DNA of 64,000 nucleotides from Riptortus pedestris. Its lineage: Eukaryota; Arthropoda; Insecta; Hemiptera; Alydidae. Numbering within the stretch: position 1 is the stretch's first letter; every line of letters begins with the position of its first letter. The DNA is taken from the NCBI GenBank assembly GCA_019009955.1, contig CM032231.1:87017501-87081500 (forward strand), written 5' to 3'. Made by a program: the position numbers and the translations under genes. Of the stretch, positions 21,551-33,599 are shown piece by piece. The notes beneath the pieces were generated by a model that worked only from the letters and a program-made list of their open reading frames with translations, did no database searches and was not told the DNA's origin.

Positions 21551-21929
21551 CCTTCTAACAAAGAGTTACACTTAACCAAAAGAAAATCTTGTTTTTGATT
21601 AATGTTATATCGTATTAATATTTATTGTAGTATGGTGAAAAATAGCGTTCGTGCCTCTGGCCAAAGTGCTTTTGCCGGCCCTCGAACTTTTCATGACCTC
21701 GACTAGGTCTCGGTCAAAAAATATCTCGGGCCGGCAAACGCCCACTTTCAGCCCTTGGTACGAAATATACTATTCAAAAATATTGTTACTCATCTAGACA
21801 AAGAAGAAATCGATTAATATCTCGATTGCTTGTGACCTCTTGTTTCGTCCCCTCTCCTACTGTTATATATTCCAGGCAAGTGTGACTTGTGTGTCTGGTT
21901 GTTTCTTTTCAAAGTTTTGTTTATTTACG

Positions 21930-24900
21930 ATGTCTGGAGAGCTATTATTTTGTTATAACCGGGGCTGTGGCCAAAAGTTTGACCCGGATAAGAATTCTGA
22001 AGGTATGTTCTCTTCAACAATTTAGGAAAATTTTAAAACAGCTTTACTTCATGCTTAAGTCTAGAACGTTCTTTATGGGTTATGATTCACAGTAAGGTCC
22101 CTGATTAATTTATTACCGAACTCGTTTTTTAATGTTTTCTTTATCAATTCATGTTAAGACATGGGAATATTTTCTGAAATTAATCAGTGCATATTTATCA
22201 TACCTAATTTGTCCCCCTGCCTTTTTATAAATGTAAGAGAAATACAAATTTTTAAATTATTTTTAAAAATTATAAGTATTCAGTAATCATGTTCATTTTA
22301 TTCCTGAGTGGTTGGAACAGTTTTTCTACAAAAATATACATTAGAGTTGCTAAACATTAAGGACAGAAAAATAGTAATAATTCATTGTTGAGAACTATTG
22401 TCTACTTACTGAATTTTTGTTTTTATCGTATATTTTTTCCCCTGCTGCTTTAAGTGATAAAGATCAATTAATTTATTTGTTTATGTTATAGAATTTAGTA
22501 TAATCTTGAATAGCTATTTTATTAAATATCCATAATCAAACATTTTAGTTGCTCCAAGAAGGAAACTGATTTGGTTCTCAATATCTCTTAGTTTCATGTA
22601 AAACTAAAGATCAGGTTTGTTAATGGCTGGAGTTAAATCAGAAAAAGTGGGGCTTTAGAAGTGAGTTAAAATTGAAAACCAGAAATATTTCTGTTATAAT
22701 AAATGTTAAATAGAATCAAACAATCCACGTTCTCTTCTCTTTTCTCTATTTTAAATAATAATTTCTTGTTCAAAGTAAAGGAAGTATTTATTTTATTTTC
22801 TTAGAAAATTTTGATTTTCAGATTTCAATTGGACCTGAAACCTTTCATCTATTCTGACCTTCCCTGAACCCATTTTGTCTTTTTTTCACAGGACATCTAT
22901 GGAAAGACTTATTTATTTACGTACCTCACATCTTACTCAGAAAGTTGAAATTTCATATTCAGGAGTGGTGTAAGGTCTAGTTGTGCACCACCTTTTTTGA
23001 ACAAAATTTACCAAGGGGTAGGGGGATTTAGAGTGGGCAAAAAAAAAAAAATTGTAAATTTCTCTGTACTTATTAAAGGGACAAATGATTTGTTCAGGGC
23101 TTTTTTTTTTTTTTTTATTCTATGCATTGTAACAGACATTGTATTTAACTTTCAAATAAAATACTTTTAAATGCAATCCGACAATATGTTTTGTATGTTT
23201 AATTTAATTGGAGTACAAGGAGGTCATGTTGTGTCTGATTTATTTATTTCTGTCCTCAATAAACCTCCACTCCTAATCATTCAATTTTCATTATATCACT
23301 GCAACATCTGCATCAATTCTATTCAGCATTTTCTCTTGTAATTTCAGTGTAGTACTAAATTCATGCTTCAAAATAATGTTTTGGTACAGCAAAATATATT
23401 CAAACCTGGCATTAGAGATTGCTCTTTTATTAGAGCATCTACTTAATAAGTGCTGGGTGAGCAGAGGAGGGAAGGGGGGGGGGGGGTAATACCAATGAAT
23501 TTATGTTTTTCCTTGAAAGTAAACCCCAACTTCTGTTGTGTTACTAATGTATATAAGAAAGTGTATAATGGTCTATCACACAAAATTAACATTACTATTC
23601 AGGCCTGGTCATGTGACATAAATTATATATATATATATAAAAGATAGTCGTGTAAGTTACACTATTTATAACTCAAGAACGGCTTTACCGATATGGCTGA
23701 AAATTGGTGAGGAGGTAGCTTAGAGCCAGGAGACGGACATAGGATACTATTTATTTCTCTGAGACGAACAGGAGTGTGGGTTATAAGGGAGGCCTGAAAT
23801 TAAAAATAGCGATATTTCGTTTCCTATTGGTTTTTTGGCAAATATGCACATAACAAAAGTTGTTTATTTCGTTATATAGAGTAACATTTGTTATATACAC
23901 TATTTTCATATACCGAATTATAAACGAGATATACACTAAAAAGCAAAGCGGGAGCCGACAGTTTTATTGGGCTCTAACAAGTGAATGGAACTTAACAAAA
24001 CTTGGTATGTGTGTTAGCACTAACTCCTCCGTGATAATAAGCGGTATCAACATTTCTAGGGAGGAGCAAGAGTGGGGGTTGTAAGGGAGCCCTGAAATTA
24101 AAAATAGTGAAATTTTGTTTTCTATTGGTTTTTCGGCAAATATGTACATGACAAAAGTTGTTTATTTTGTTATATTTACTTTTGTCATATACCAAGTATA
24201 AATGAGATATACACTGAAAACTAAAACGGTAGCTGACTATTGTATTTGGCACTAGCGATTGAACGGAACTTGACAAAACTCGGCATGTGAATTAGCATTA
24301 ATTCTTAAACGATTATAAGCTATATTAAATTTTATAGGTTCAAACGGGAGGGGAAGGGGTTATAAGAGAAGCCTAAAATAAAAATTCGCTATATATTACA
24401 TTTTTTGTTCGGTTTTCACTCACTGTTGGTCTTTGTAACGTATCAAGGGAAAGGAAGTTTAATTAAAACATAGTTTGACGGACAGAATACTTTCTATTAT
24501 TAAGAATTATAAAAAACTACATGCACAGGAGACGGGAAATATAAAAATATTGTGGACAGTGAAACCTTACATAACAAATACTTTTATTATTAACAAATCC
24601 ATGGCAACGACGGGTATACATCGGAAAATGTTAAAATATTGTGGAAAGTAAAGGCTTGCCAAAAAAAATACCATCATCATTAAACCTCAAATGAATTCCC
24701 GAGCGAAGCCGGGTACCTTAGCTAGTGAAGTTATATTTGGTGACCTTATGTCAAAATATGCAATGACATAAATAACATTTTAGTACTGAGAATATGTTCT
24801 ACAGATGTCTTGGAAAAATAATGTAATGTATACAGCACTTAATCGGATTTGCATTGAATTATAATGATGTTATAGTTGACTCTCATAGTGGTTTTACTAA

Positions 24901-27900
24901 GTTTACTTCTCTATTATTTTATCTTAAATTTTAGACCATCCAACAAATTATTTAGCTTTTTAATTAACCATGTTTCAACTGTATACTTATGCTACAATCC
25001 TTGAAGGCAAATGTAGTTGTGATCTGAAGACAGTCCCCCTCCCTTTCCAGACTGTGGCTTGTCAAATATGTGTGAAGTTTTTCATGTTTCTATTAAAAGT
25101 TCATAACGTAGATGCTGTGTAAACAAAGCATATTCAAAGAGGATTTTTGATTCTCATCTGAATGGAAATATCTCAAGCTCCAATCTGTTTATTAACACAG
25201 AATCAGCCAACCTAAAATGCTCTTCAGGATTTTAGTGTATAAGGTATTGTTCAATATATTTTGAGTCATAGAGACACAATTAAAAAACCTTCGGTATGAT
25301 CTTTCCTAGAAGAGAATTTTTATTCCAAGGGCAAATAAATCAAGAAAAACAATTTTAGTCAAAATGTTATGTTGGTTAGTTTGTTTAGGTGCCAATAGTC
25401 AGAGCTCCTAATGTCCTAGACTTTCCAATACATATTACTATAAATTAAGATACTAAATTGTTTTAAATAATAAAATAATACACTTATATTGTCATTTAAC
25501 TTTATAATAAACTTTTTAATAGAATCATGCAGATACCATAGTGGCCATCCAGTTTTCCATGATGCTTATAAGGGTTGGTCTTGTTGCAAAAAGAAATGTA
25601 CGGACTTCACAGAGTTTCTCAATATTAAGGTAATGTGAAATTTAATTTTTTAATGACTAATTCATTGTTTGCAATTCACAAATTAAAACTTCGTGGTCTT
25701 TAATCCACCTCTCTGTTCAGAGTAATTGCTATTTGAACAATTGAAGGCAAAACTGATACTAATTGAGTTTATTTATTTCTACAAGCGCCACTCTGACTTG
25801 GCTTCCTTTTTATTAGCTCTTAAATAGCTAAATCAATGGTTCCAAGAATAGCATATCTAACACATCTGTGAATTTATGGTTTAGAGTAGCGAAATGCCTT
25901 AATATATAAGTTTGATTCCTGTGTGGGCAGTTGGAATTTATTTAGTGACAATTTCACTAAATGAAATTCTTAGCACCTTCTTGGTTAGAAAAGGCTGTTC
26001 AGTTAATTAACTGCAGAATGAAGTAGGCATTAATTATAAATCACAAAAAGATCAACATCCAAGTATAGTAGAATGTCTGTCATATTAACATTCAACAGAG
26101 GTGTGAACTTTAAAAATATTTAAAATATCAAGTACCCTCCCCACTAAAAAAGAAGAAGTATAATATCTTGTCTTATTAAAGTTCCTCAATATCATGATCA
26201 TCTATTTATGGTGGAGTTAATAGTTGCTGGAAAGAAGTTAAATCCTTTTGTAAAATAACTGTGAATTGTTCTTAAAATTTAAAGGTTTTGAAAGTGACAG
26301 AACTCTTTCAGGCCAGAGGCCCCTCAATTAAATTTTATTTTTCTTTCACCTTTTGAAATCCAACATTTTAGACTCTCAATGCTTTTCCAGTATTTCATTG
26401 CTTTCTTATTTCTAGGGATGTACACTTTCTTATCATAGTAATGTTAAACCTCCAGAACCTGAAAAACCAGCTGTGGACAAATCTACAGCTAATGAGATTA
26501 TTGAGGTTCAAATTAAAGAAAAAGTTATTCCAGAAATCAAGAGGCCTCCATTTGATACACCACTTGTAAGTATTTCTTGTAAATTCTTTTTTATATTAAT
26601 ATTAAAAGAAATGGTTTATTTTTTATGGTATAATATTAATTACTGCACAAAGAACAGTGATAGGCTATCCATTCATATATTAGACAAATACAATTAAATA
26701 TTTCAAGTAAACTGAAAATTTGCTACAACCATATCAATAAATAAATATTTTTGACATTTAAATATTGTTCATAAGGTACTGCATATTTCCTGAAAACTGT
26801 TATTCATAACATAAATAAATTTAAAAAAAAAACAAATAACATAAGTATCATTTTACCCTAGTAATATACAAAAGAGATATCACATTCCAACATTTGAAAT
26901 GCTTCAATCAACGAAAATAATACACTTTTCTCTGCAGACACCGATCCCTATAACTTTTGAGTCGTGGTGGTCCTAATTGAAGCCACGCAAGCCGACTGGT
27001 GGTGACAGGCCAGAGGATGTGGCCGGCAGATGGCGCTGTAAACAAAGCACCTTCTCCAAGGGCTGGCCACATGCGGCGGAGTGAAGCCAGTGCCCAGGGA
27101 CCGTCACAGGCTTTCTTTCCATCAAAGATCTTAACCTTCAGAGTTCCTTATCTCCTAACTTAGCCTACTTTTACCCATACCACTGACCTACTCTCGTACA
27201 GCTCCTAAGACCCTTCTCTAAATACCGATAGCCCTCCCCTATAGGGAGCTCAGGACCCCAGACCCATCACCGGGCTCTGTGAGGGCTGAGCAATCTGCCG
27301 GGAGACAGAATGAATGGCCCTCATTCTTGGAACATCGGCAGTACATACTAAGAAATAAGAAGTGAGCTTTATCCACCTCACAGCCATCTTCCCTCCAGCG
27401 GTTCAGCCCTCCGTTGCAACAAACCTGAACAATGTACCAGGAAAAATGATAAAGTTTAAAATCCTATATGTAACCCTCCCAACATGGGATATCTCGTATT
27501 GCAAATTAGTTAATAATAATAATGTTGACTGAGGAATTTAATGAAACAATACATATTAAAACATTCTGAAGTTAATAATTCATAAAACGGTCTGGCATTA
27601 ATTATCGTAAGGGTTGACATGCAACAAAAAAAAAGAAAAAAACAGTGAGGTTAAACAGAGAGCTAAGAACGGTTAATACGATTTATTAGTGAACTTCAGG
27701 CAGAGGCGGACTTCCTCCCCAACTATAAGCAAGGTATTTCATAGAGAAATATTAAAAAGTCTAGGGTAGTAATCTTATTATACAAGCCATCTTAAGATGA
27801 AAAGAACATGCTTGCTTTAGATTTATAATGATTTTTGAAATTTTTGTATAACCACTCTCTACCCCCTCCCCATCTTCTTGTGATTGTCTAACATTCCAAC

Positions 27901-30900
27901 TAAAGCATGAACCTCTAGCCTGAAATAAAATGGAATTTCTGGGGAAAGTACTGTTTTACTAACCATGATGTACTGAAATGTAAGACCTAGAGTATGTAAA
28001 ACAAGATAATTCAAAAACTCTGAGTGACATTGAGGGTCACAGAGAGATACATTCCAAAAATCCTCACAAAATACTAAGAACTCGATAAGTAAGAATATTG
28101 GATTGTCCGGAAAATAAAGCAGGATTGCGGTTTTAAAATAAAATAAAAATCTTTGTACCAATTTTTATTAATAAAATGGGGGCTCAGGATAGCAATGTTA
28201 ACTGGCTTAATCACATCAAACCTAGAGTTGTGTGTTTGATTCACACTTGGACAATAGGAATTGATTTAGTGACAAGCTCATTAAATAAAATCCTTTGTTC
28301 CGCCCTAGCTAGAAAATGGTGGTATCCTGTATATAACCCATCTCAATTAGCCTTAGTAGCATAAAGTGGACATTAATATATAACTTTCTTTTTTTTAATC
28401 AAAATAGTTTCCATTACTTCCAATAAATTTCTGTTAACATGTTGGGAGCTTTTCCATACCCTCTGAATAGAATTTGTAATCATTAAAATTTATAAATTTG
28501 AAAACCCGTTTTCTAATGCTCTTTGATCAATCAATTTTTTATCATGATGTCAATGTTTTCTCTAAATCAAATATTAACAGAGTTATTTCTTTTTTGTTTT
28601 TTGGTTTCAGCATTTTGTAAATCCCCCACTTCTACTCATCCGATTTTCACTTTAAGTACATCAGTCACTAAACATCTCTTGTTCAGCTAACTTTAATTCC
28701 CATTTAAATAGACTTTTTACAATTGAAATAGAGAATAGATCGTCAAATGAGTTCATCAGTTTGCCATATTTCAGTACTTGGGAAATTAGCTTAGTTTATG
28801 CAGCAGCTGCATAACGGACCTTCCTAAAATCTATATTGATTGAATGCATTTACTTACTTTTGTAGGTTAGGTTAAAACCTGAAGTATCCACTTCTCTAAA
28901 GGAATCTCTGGCAGCAATGAAAATCTCTGGAGATGGTGATAATGGAAAAGTTAATGTTGAAGATCCTGAAAATATACCTTTAGGAACAGCTTGCAAGAAT
29001 AATTCCTGTAAAGAGGTATGTCTTACTTGGTTGTTCTATGTGCTACAATGGGTTGAACACTCATAGGTACCTTTGAGAAAATGTATGATTAGAAGGTCCA
29101 CTCATGGTATGAGTGCTAAATATTGTGAAGGTAACTTAATTATTTATGTTCAAAACACTGTGTAAGTAATATTTGACCCATTACCAATTTACACAAGAGT
29201 TTGATCATATTCCTTCCTGTGGACCACCCTGATAACATCATATTCAACTTCATTCTTTCTCTTAACATCATTTAACCTCTATTTTCATTTATGGTCATTA
29301 AACTATTATTTTCATTGATGAATTTAAGGTGATTTCCAATGAATAATCAATTTCTTTTAACTTCCTTCTACAGTTAGAATTTAAATTATATTACTTTTTT
29401 TTCAATATAATTTTAGGTATATGCAGGCATTGATTCTCTAAACACATTGTGTACACACCATCCAGGCTATCCAGTTTTCCATGAAGGACTTAAATTTTGG
29501 TCTTGTTGTACCAAACGTACCACTGATTTTGATACTTTCTTGTCTCAAGCTGGTTGTACTACTGGTACTCACGTTTGGTTCAAGAAAAAGGTAAGCATTA
29601 GCTTGTTTTTCTCATTTTAATACATTTTGAACCATTTTTAGCAGATTTTTAATTTTTTCTCTTTGGTCTTGTAACAGAATGTTGGTGAAGTAAAATGTAG
29701 AGTGGACTGGCACCAAACTAGTACCCATGTGTATGTTTCAATATTTGGGAAAAAGTGTGAACCAGACTCATCATTTATAGACATATCTCCTGTACGCTTG
29801 AAGGTTGAACTTAGTTTTCCTGAGCAAGGGGGCGTATTTCGTAAAGATATGGAATTAGCTGGTGTAAGTACTTCAAAAAATCCTAAATATAGTGGGCTAA
29901 CAAAAAATATATTGATGTAACTGTGAACTAATGAGGTCTTGGGGGAAATATGTGTTGTTGGTTTTTCTTATCCTCTAATAATGTCTTGCTTTATAAAATA
30001 CTATCAACCCATGTCCAACGCAGTGACTAGGTGAACTATGCAATTTTACCACATGTTGGAGTGACACACGGATACCTCTCTAATGGACTGTATTTGGCAT
30101 GCTGAATGTTTGTTTATAAACATATACATTCAATTCCATTTATAAATTATATTGGAAAAATAAATATTCAAGCCATTCAACCAGAGACAGTAGACTTTTA
30201 TACCTTCAAATTTCAAAGACACATATTTTCTTGTACACCCCAGCCCTAAGATTAATAAGACCATTTATAGAGTGCTCTTTTTGTCAGCCTTTGTTATAAA
30301 TTTCTTAAAAATTTAACTTTTTCGAGGTACACAATAGGAAATATAAAGCTTTACTAAATTGATATATATAAATATATAAAATTTTAACTTCTTCTTGTAA
30401 CACTGATTTCATTTTCAAATTTCACAATAACTTTTCATTTCACATTCCACTGAAACTATATTAACAATTTTTGGATTTGGTATATGTTTGTTTATTTGTT
30501 TTTACCTTTTCACGCAGGAACTATTGAAACGAATTTTATGAAACTTGGTACATGTTTGACTACTAACCCAACTTAGACTATAGGCTATACTAATATTCTC
30601 AGAGATAAACAGGTGCAGGGTTTATAAGGTAGGCCTGAAATGAAAAATTGCAATATTAGTTTTCCTCCAAAGTTGCACATAACAAAAGTTGTTTATTTTG
30701 TTATTTAAGTTGTTTATACACTTTTGTTGTATGCCAAAGTATAAATGAGATATACACAAAAGCTATAGCGGGAGTCAACAATTTTATTGGGCACAAAAAA
30801 CTGAACCGAACTAAATTCGGCATGTGAATTTGCATTAACTACTCCATGATTATGAGCTGTACCAACATTGCTAGGCACTAGCAGGAGTGGAGGTTATATG

Positions 30901-32217
30901 GGAAGCCTCAAATAAAAAAATCACGATAATTTGTTTCCTATTGGTTTTTCAGCAAATATGCGCATTACTGAAAGTGTTCATTTTGTTATTTAAAGTAACT
31001 TCTGTTAAATATACTTTTGTTGTATACCATAGTATAAATGAGATATATGCTAAAAACTATAGCGGGAGTTAACAATTCTATTGGGCACTAATGACTAAAC
31101 AAAACTCTGCATGTAAATTAGCATTCTTCCATGATTATAACTATATTAAATTTTCTATGGAAGACCAGGAGTGAGGGTTGTAAGGGAGTCTTTATGAAAA
31201 ACCACCGTATTTTGTTTACTAATGGTTTTTCAGCAAACATGCATACAACAGGTGTTTATTTTGTTATTTAGTGTAACGTTTGTTATATACACATACATAC
31301 ATATATAATGAAGTACAAACAAGATGTACACCAAAAATTATAGCGGGAGCCAACCATTTTATTATTACTCATTAAAACGTTTTTAATATAGACATATTAT
31401 GTCACATAATGTATATGATAGTTTTAAGCATGATTCGGATTAGTGAGGTTATAAATTTCTGCCCCCCCCCTTATTTGTTATTTATTTCCAATAGAAATGT
31501 AAACTATGATTTCATTTCTATTATTTAATTTTTATAATGTATTATTTAAATGAAGCCTTGCTGAATTTGCCCATGTGATAGCGGAAGTTGTGCGGAATCT
31601 AAACTTTTTAATTCTGGTATATATTATATTATTTTGACGTTATTGTAATGACTATGTACATCTATAACTATTAAATGTTACTTGGTAATATCATTATGAC
31701 AAAAGACAATATGCGTTCAAATTCAATATGATGGTTTAAAGTGTTATTAAGATTGCAGAGAGGACCATGATCTCTTCCCCTGAGGTTGATATCTCTCATC
31801 TAACCAGGAAAGAAGGGTTTACTTGTAACTCAAAACTGTTAAAGTGATAAAATAACTCAGTGCATATTTCAGCACAACCCCTGTCAATGATACCTCTGTT
31901 ATTGCATTTATATTTCCAGTATGAAAAAATATTTTGCACAAATAAAGATTTTAATTTTAAAAACTCATATTTTACGTTTTTATTTTGTTATGTTTATATA
32001 TTCATTATATACTATTTTCTTTTAGGTAATTAAAGTTGAGAATAGTTCTGTTTCAATGAACCCATCCAAAGTAGAAATTAAATTGAAGAAAGCAGGAATT
32101 GGCTCTTGGTCCAAACTTGAAATTCCTCGAGAGGAACCCAAACCTGTCACCGAACACGTACCAAAGAATCCAGAACCAGAACCTCAAGTTGAATCAGTTG
32201 ACCTGAATTTTATTTGA
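21930..32217 (+). CDS. CHORDC1: CHORDC1 / morgana, HSP90 co-chaperone with CHORD and CS domains
   Basis: Complete gene of seven exons: 21930-22002, 25523-25629, 26416-26565, 28866-29015, 29417-29590, 29678-29863, 32026-32217 (TGA 32215-32217); all introns GT-AG, total 343 residues, close to the family's 330-355. The start ATG opens [20 protein letters not shown], which begins CHORD1 (about residues 8-68: CxxxxC, then [25 protein letters not shown]). CHORD2 spans about 153-215 ([36 protein letters not shown]). A CS (p23-like) domain follows at about 223-315 ([37 protein letters not shown]). In animals the protein binds HSP90 with ADP/ATP dependence and restrains ROCK kinase and centrosome duplication (family knowledge). 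Introns 1 and 6 carry Helitron copies, introns 2 and 3 SINEs. No frame damage was seen. Confidence 0.95.
22100..23620. other. CHORDC1 intron 1, left part
   Basis: AT-rich DNA with A, T and G runs (23041-23050, 23101-23116, 23475-23486) and a weak family-X trace at 23220-23320. Confidence 0.3.
23621..24725 (+). mobile_element. Helitron, non-autonomous, in CHORDC1 intron 1
   Basis: The 3' end is intact: hairpin CCCGAGCGAAGCCGGG, then taccttagCTAG|T. The 5' end is blurred by an AT microsatellite, so the left border is approximate. Tandem units start at 23785, 24083 and 24364. The sequence matches the 17943-19046 element over most of its length. Confidence 0.8.
25840..26060 (+). mobile_element. 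tRNA-derived SINE copy 5
   Basis: B box gtttgattcctgtgtgggc, then ttagtgacaatttcactaaa and gttagaaaaggc; old copy in CHORDC1 intron 2. Confidence 0.5.
26930..27470. repeat. GC-rich island of unknown origin in CHORDC1 intron 3
   Basis: About 540 bases are clearly less AT-rich than all flanks and start and stop sharply. Includes ggccggcagatggcgctgta and ccatcttccctccagcggtt. No frame of note. Probably a piece of a mobile element, family not recognised. Confidence 0.4.
28178..28375 (+). mobile_element. tRNA-derived SINE copy 6
   Basis: ggggctcaggatagc start, B box tgtttgattcacacttgg, tail tagctagaaaatggtggtat and aaagtggacattaata. In CHORDC1 intron 3. Confidence 0.65.
28570..28850 (+). repeat. 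Family X repeat, diverged
   Basis: ccccacttctactcatccga, then gggaaattagcttagtttat and gcagctgcataacggacc mark an old copy in CHORDC1 intron 3. Confidence 0.5.
30361..31370 (+). mobile_element. Helitron, older and 3'-truncated, in CHORDC1 intron 6
   Basis: The order of segments matches the 17943 copy: TATATAT...aaaattttaac start, gaattttatgaaacttgg, then units near 30625, 30898 and 31181. It is more diverged and lacks the terminal hairpin and CTAG end. The right border is where similarity fades. Confidence 0.6.
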
Positions 32218-32240
32218 AAGTGATATTAAGTAATCTAAGA

Positions 32241-32246
32241 AATAAA
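32241..32246 (+). terminator. poly(A) signal of CHORDC1
   Basis: AATAAA begins 24 bases after the CHORDC1 stop codon, in an AT-rich 3' region. It is the first canonical hexamer downstream and would give a very short 3' UTR. Another AATAAA lies at about 32314 (gaaataaagg) and could be an alternative. Confidence 0.5.
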
Positions 32247-32559
32247 AATTTAGATGTACTTGTATTTATTATTTAAATGGACCATTTATTCAGCAGTCAC
32301 TTATTCTCTGGAAATAAAGGTATTTTATTACTGCAGTAAATACACACTAAATGAGAGTTTGTTTATGTAAAATATTGACAAGGAATACTGTGATAACTCG
32401 TATAATTCCACTCCTATTTTTATTTTTCAAATCAAGATATTTGAAGGTATAATAAGGTAGGGGGTACTGACATTTTATAATAAGAATAACAGGGTTAAAA
32501 ATAGCAATCATCATTTCTTGGAAAGTTCCTTACTATTCATCAGTAGAGCAAGGCTGGAA

Positions 32560-33560
32560 TTTGTTTTAGCAGATTTCCCTTAAGAGAAAGTTTATACAGG
32601 CCTGCCAGGGGTGACAATGCCCGATTCATGACATCGATATCTCACCTCATTAATCTCTGCACCTAGTACCTGTGTTCTCAGTAGTGCCAATAGCAGTTCT
32701 AACTGCTTCTTTCCTTTGTCTTAGTGGGTCCAGTTCTCTCAGGTGTGTCCCCCATAGTTTCTGAAGGGGTTCACTTACTCGGCCCAAAATCTAGCTCTGA
32801 CAGAAAGAGAATGTGGTCCCAGGGGTCTCCACTAGGCTCAAAAGTAGACTACTGGGCCCAAGCCAGAAAGCATACCTAGAACCACTTGCCATCTCGATTT
32901 GGGACATCAGTACTATATTTACCTGGTTCTATTTGTTGTGAGAGGCATACATCACTACCTTTCATGCCTGCTGCTTATCTTAGTATTGTTAGAGCATGTT
33001 AGTTTGAGAGTAGCATGTCCCTTACCAACACTTCTTATTCTGCTTGAGTGCACTCCATTTTCTAATTGCCTCTAGCAGGATAGGTCTATAGCTAGCTTTG
33101 TCACAGCAACTGCTGGTTCCCCTAAAGAGACTGAAGATAATCTGATATAACGTGCTTTAACCAGTGCAAATATCTTCTGCTTGCTTCTATTTCAGCAAGT
33201 AGGAGTAACTCCTTCTCATTCCATCTTCTCTGTGTTGGAAGCCTAAGTCCATGTCGGAACATTGATATTGTAGATAAAAGAGACTGGAGGTACATAAATG
33301 TTGTGGTTTGTTTGCTCGTCAGCTAGTGCATATCAGCCTGTTTATGTTGGCTATAGTTTTTTTTGCTTCAGGTGAAATTCTCAGGTTAAGCAATTTTTAA
33401 TGATGTTTTTGTTGTTAGCCAACTCAATGAATAGGAGAAACCACTGCATGCCCAGTGACATTCTTAACAAGGAATATATTATGGCTCTAGAAGGAATGAG
33501 CAGTTATACGAATGAATTCAGTATCCTAAACTAGTACAAAAATTTATTTTTTGAAGTAAT
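32560..33560. other. Intergenic DNA, repeat-derived
   Basis: A less AT-rich block at 32600-33250 downstream of CHORDC1, with the weak LINE-like reading noted above on the minus strand. It begins with a family-X-like tttcccttaagagaaag. Confidence 0.3.
33100..33260 (-). pseudogene. Possible LINE coding remnant
   Basis: Minus-strand reading gives WNEKELLLLAEIEASRRYLHW, which loosely resembles the W-x-x-E-E-x-x-x-LAxxEA segment seen in DNA-binding regions of some LINEs. It is broken soon after. The match is short and the call weak. Confidence 0.2.
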
Positions 33561-33599
33561 TTGGGATGTCGCAAGTTACTGATCCCAGTCCCCCTCCCT

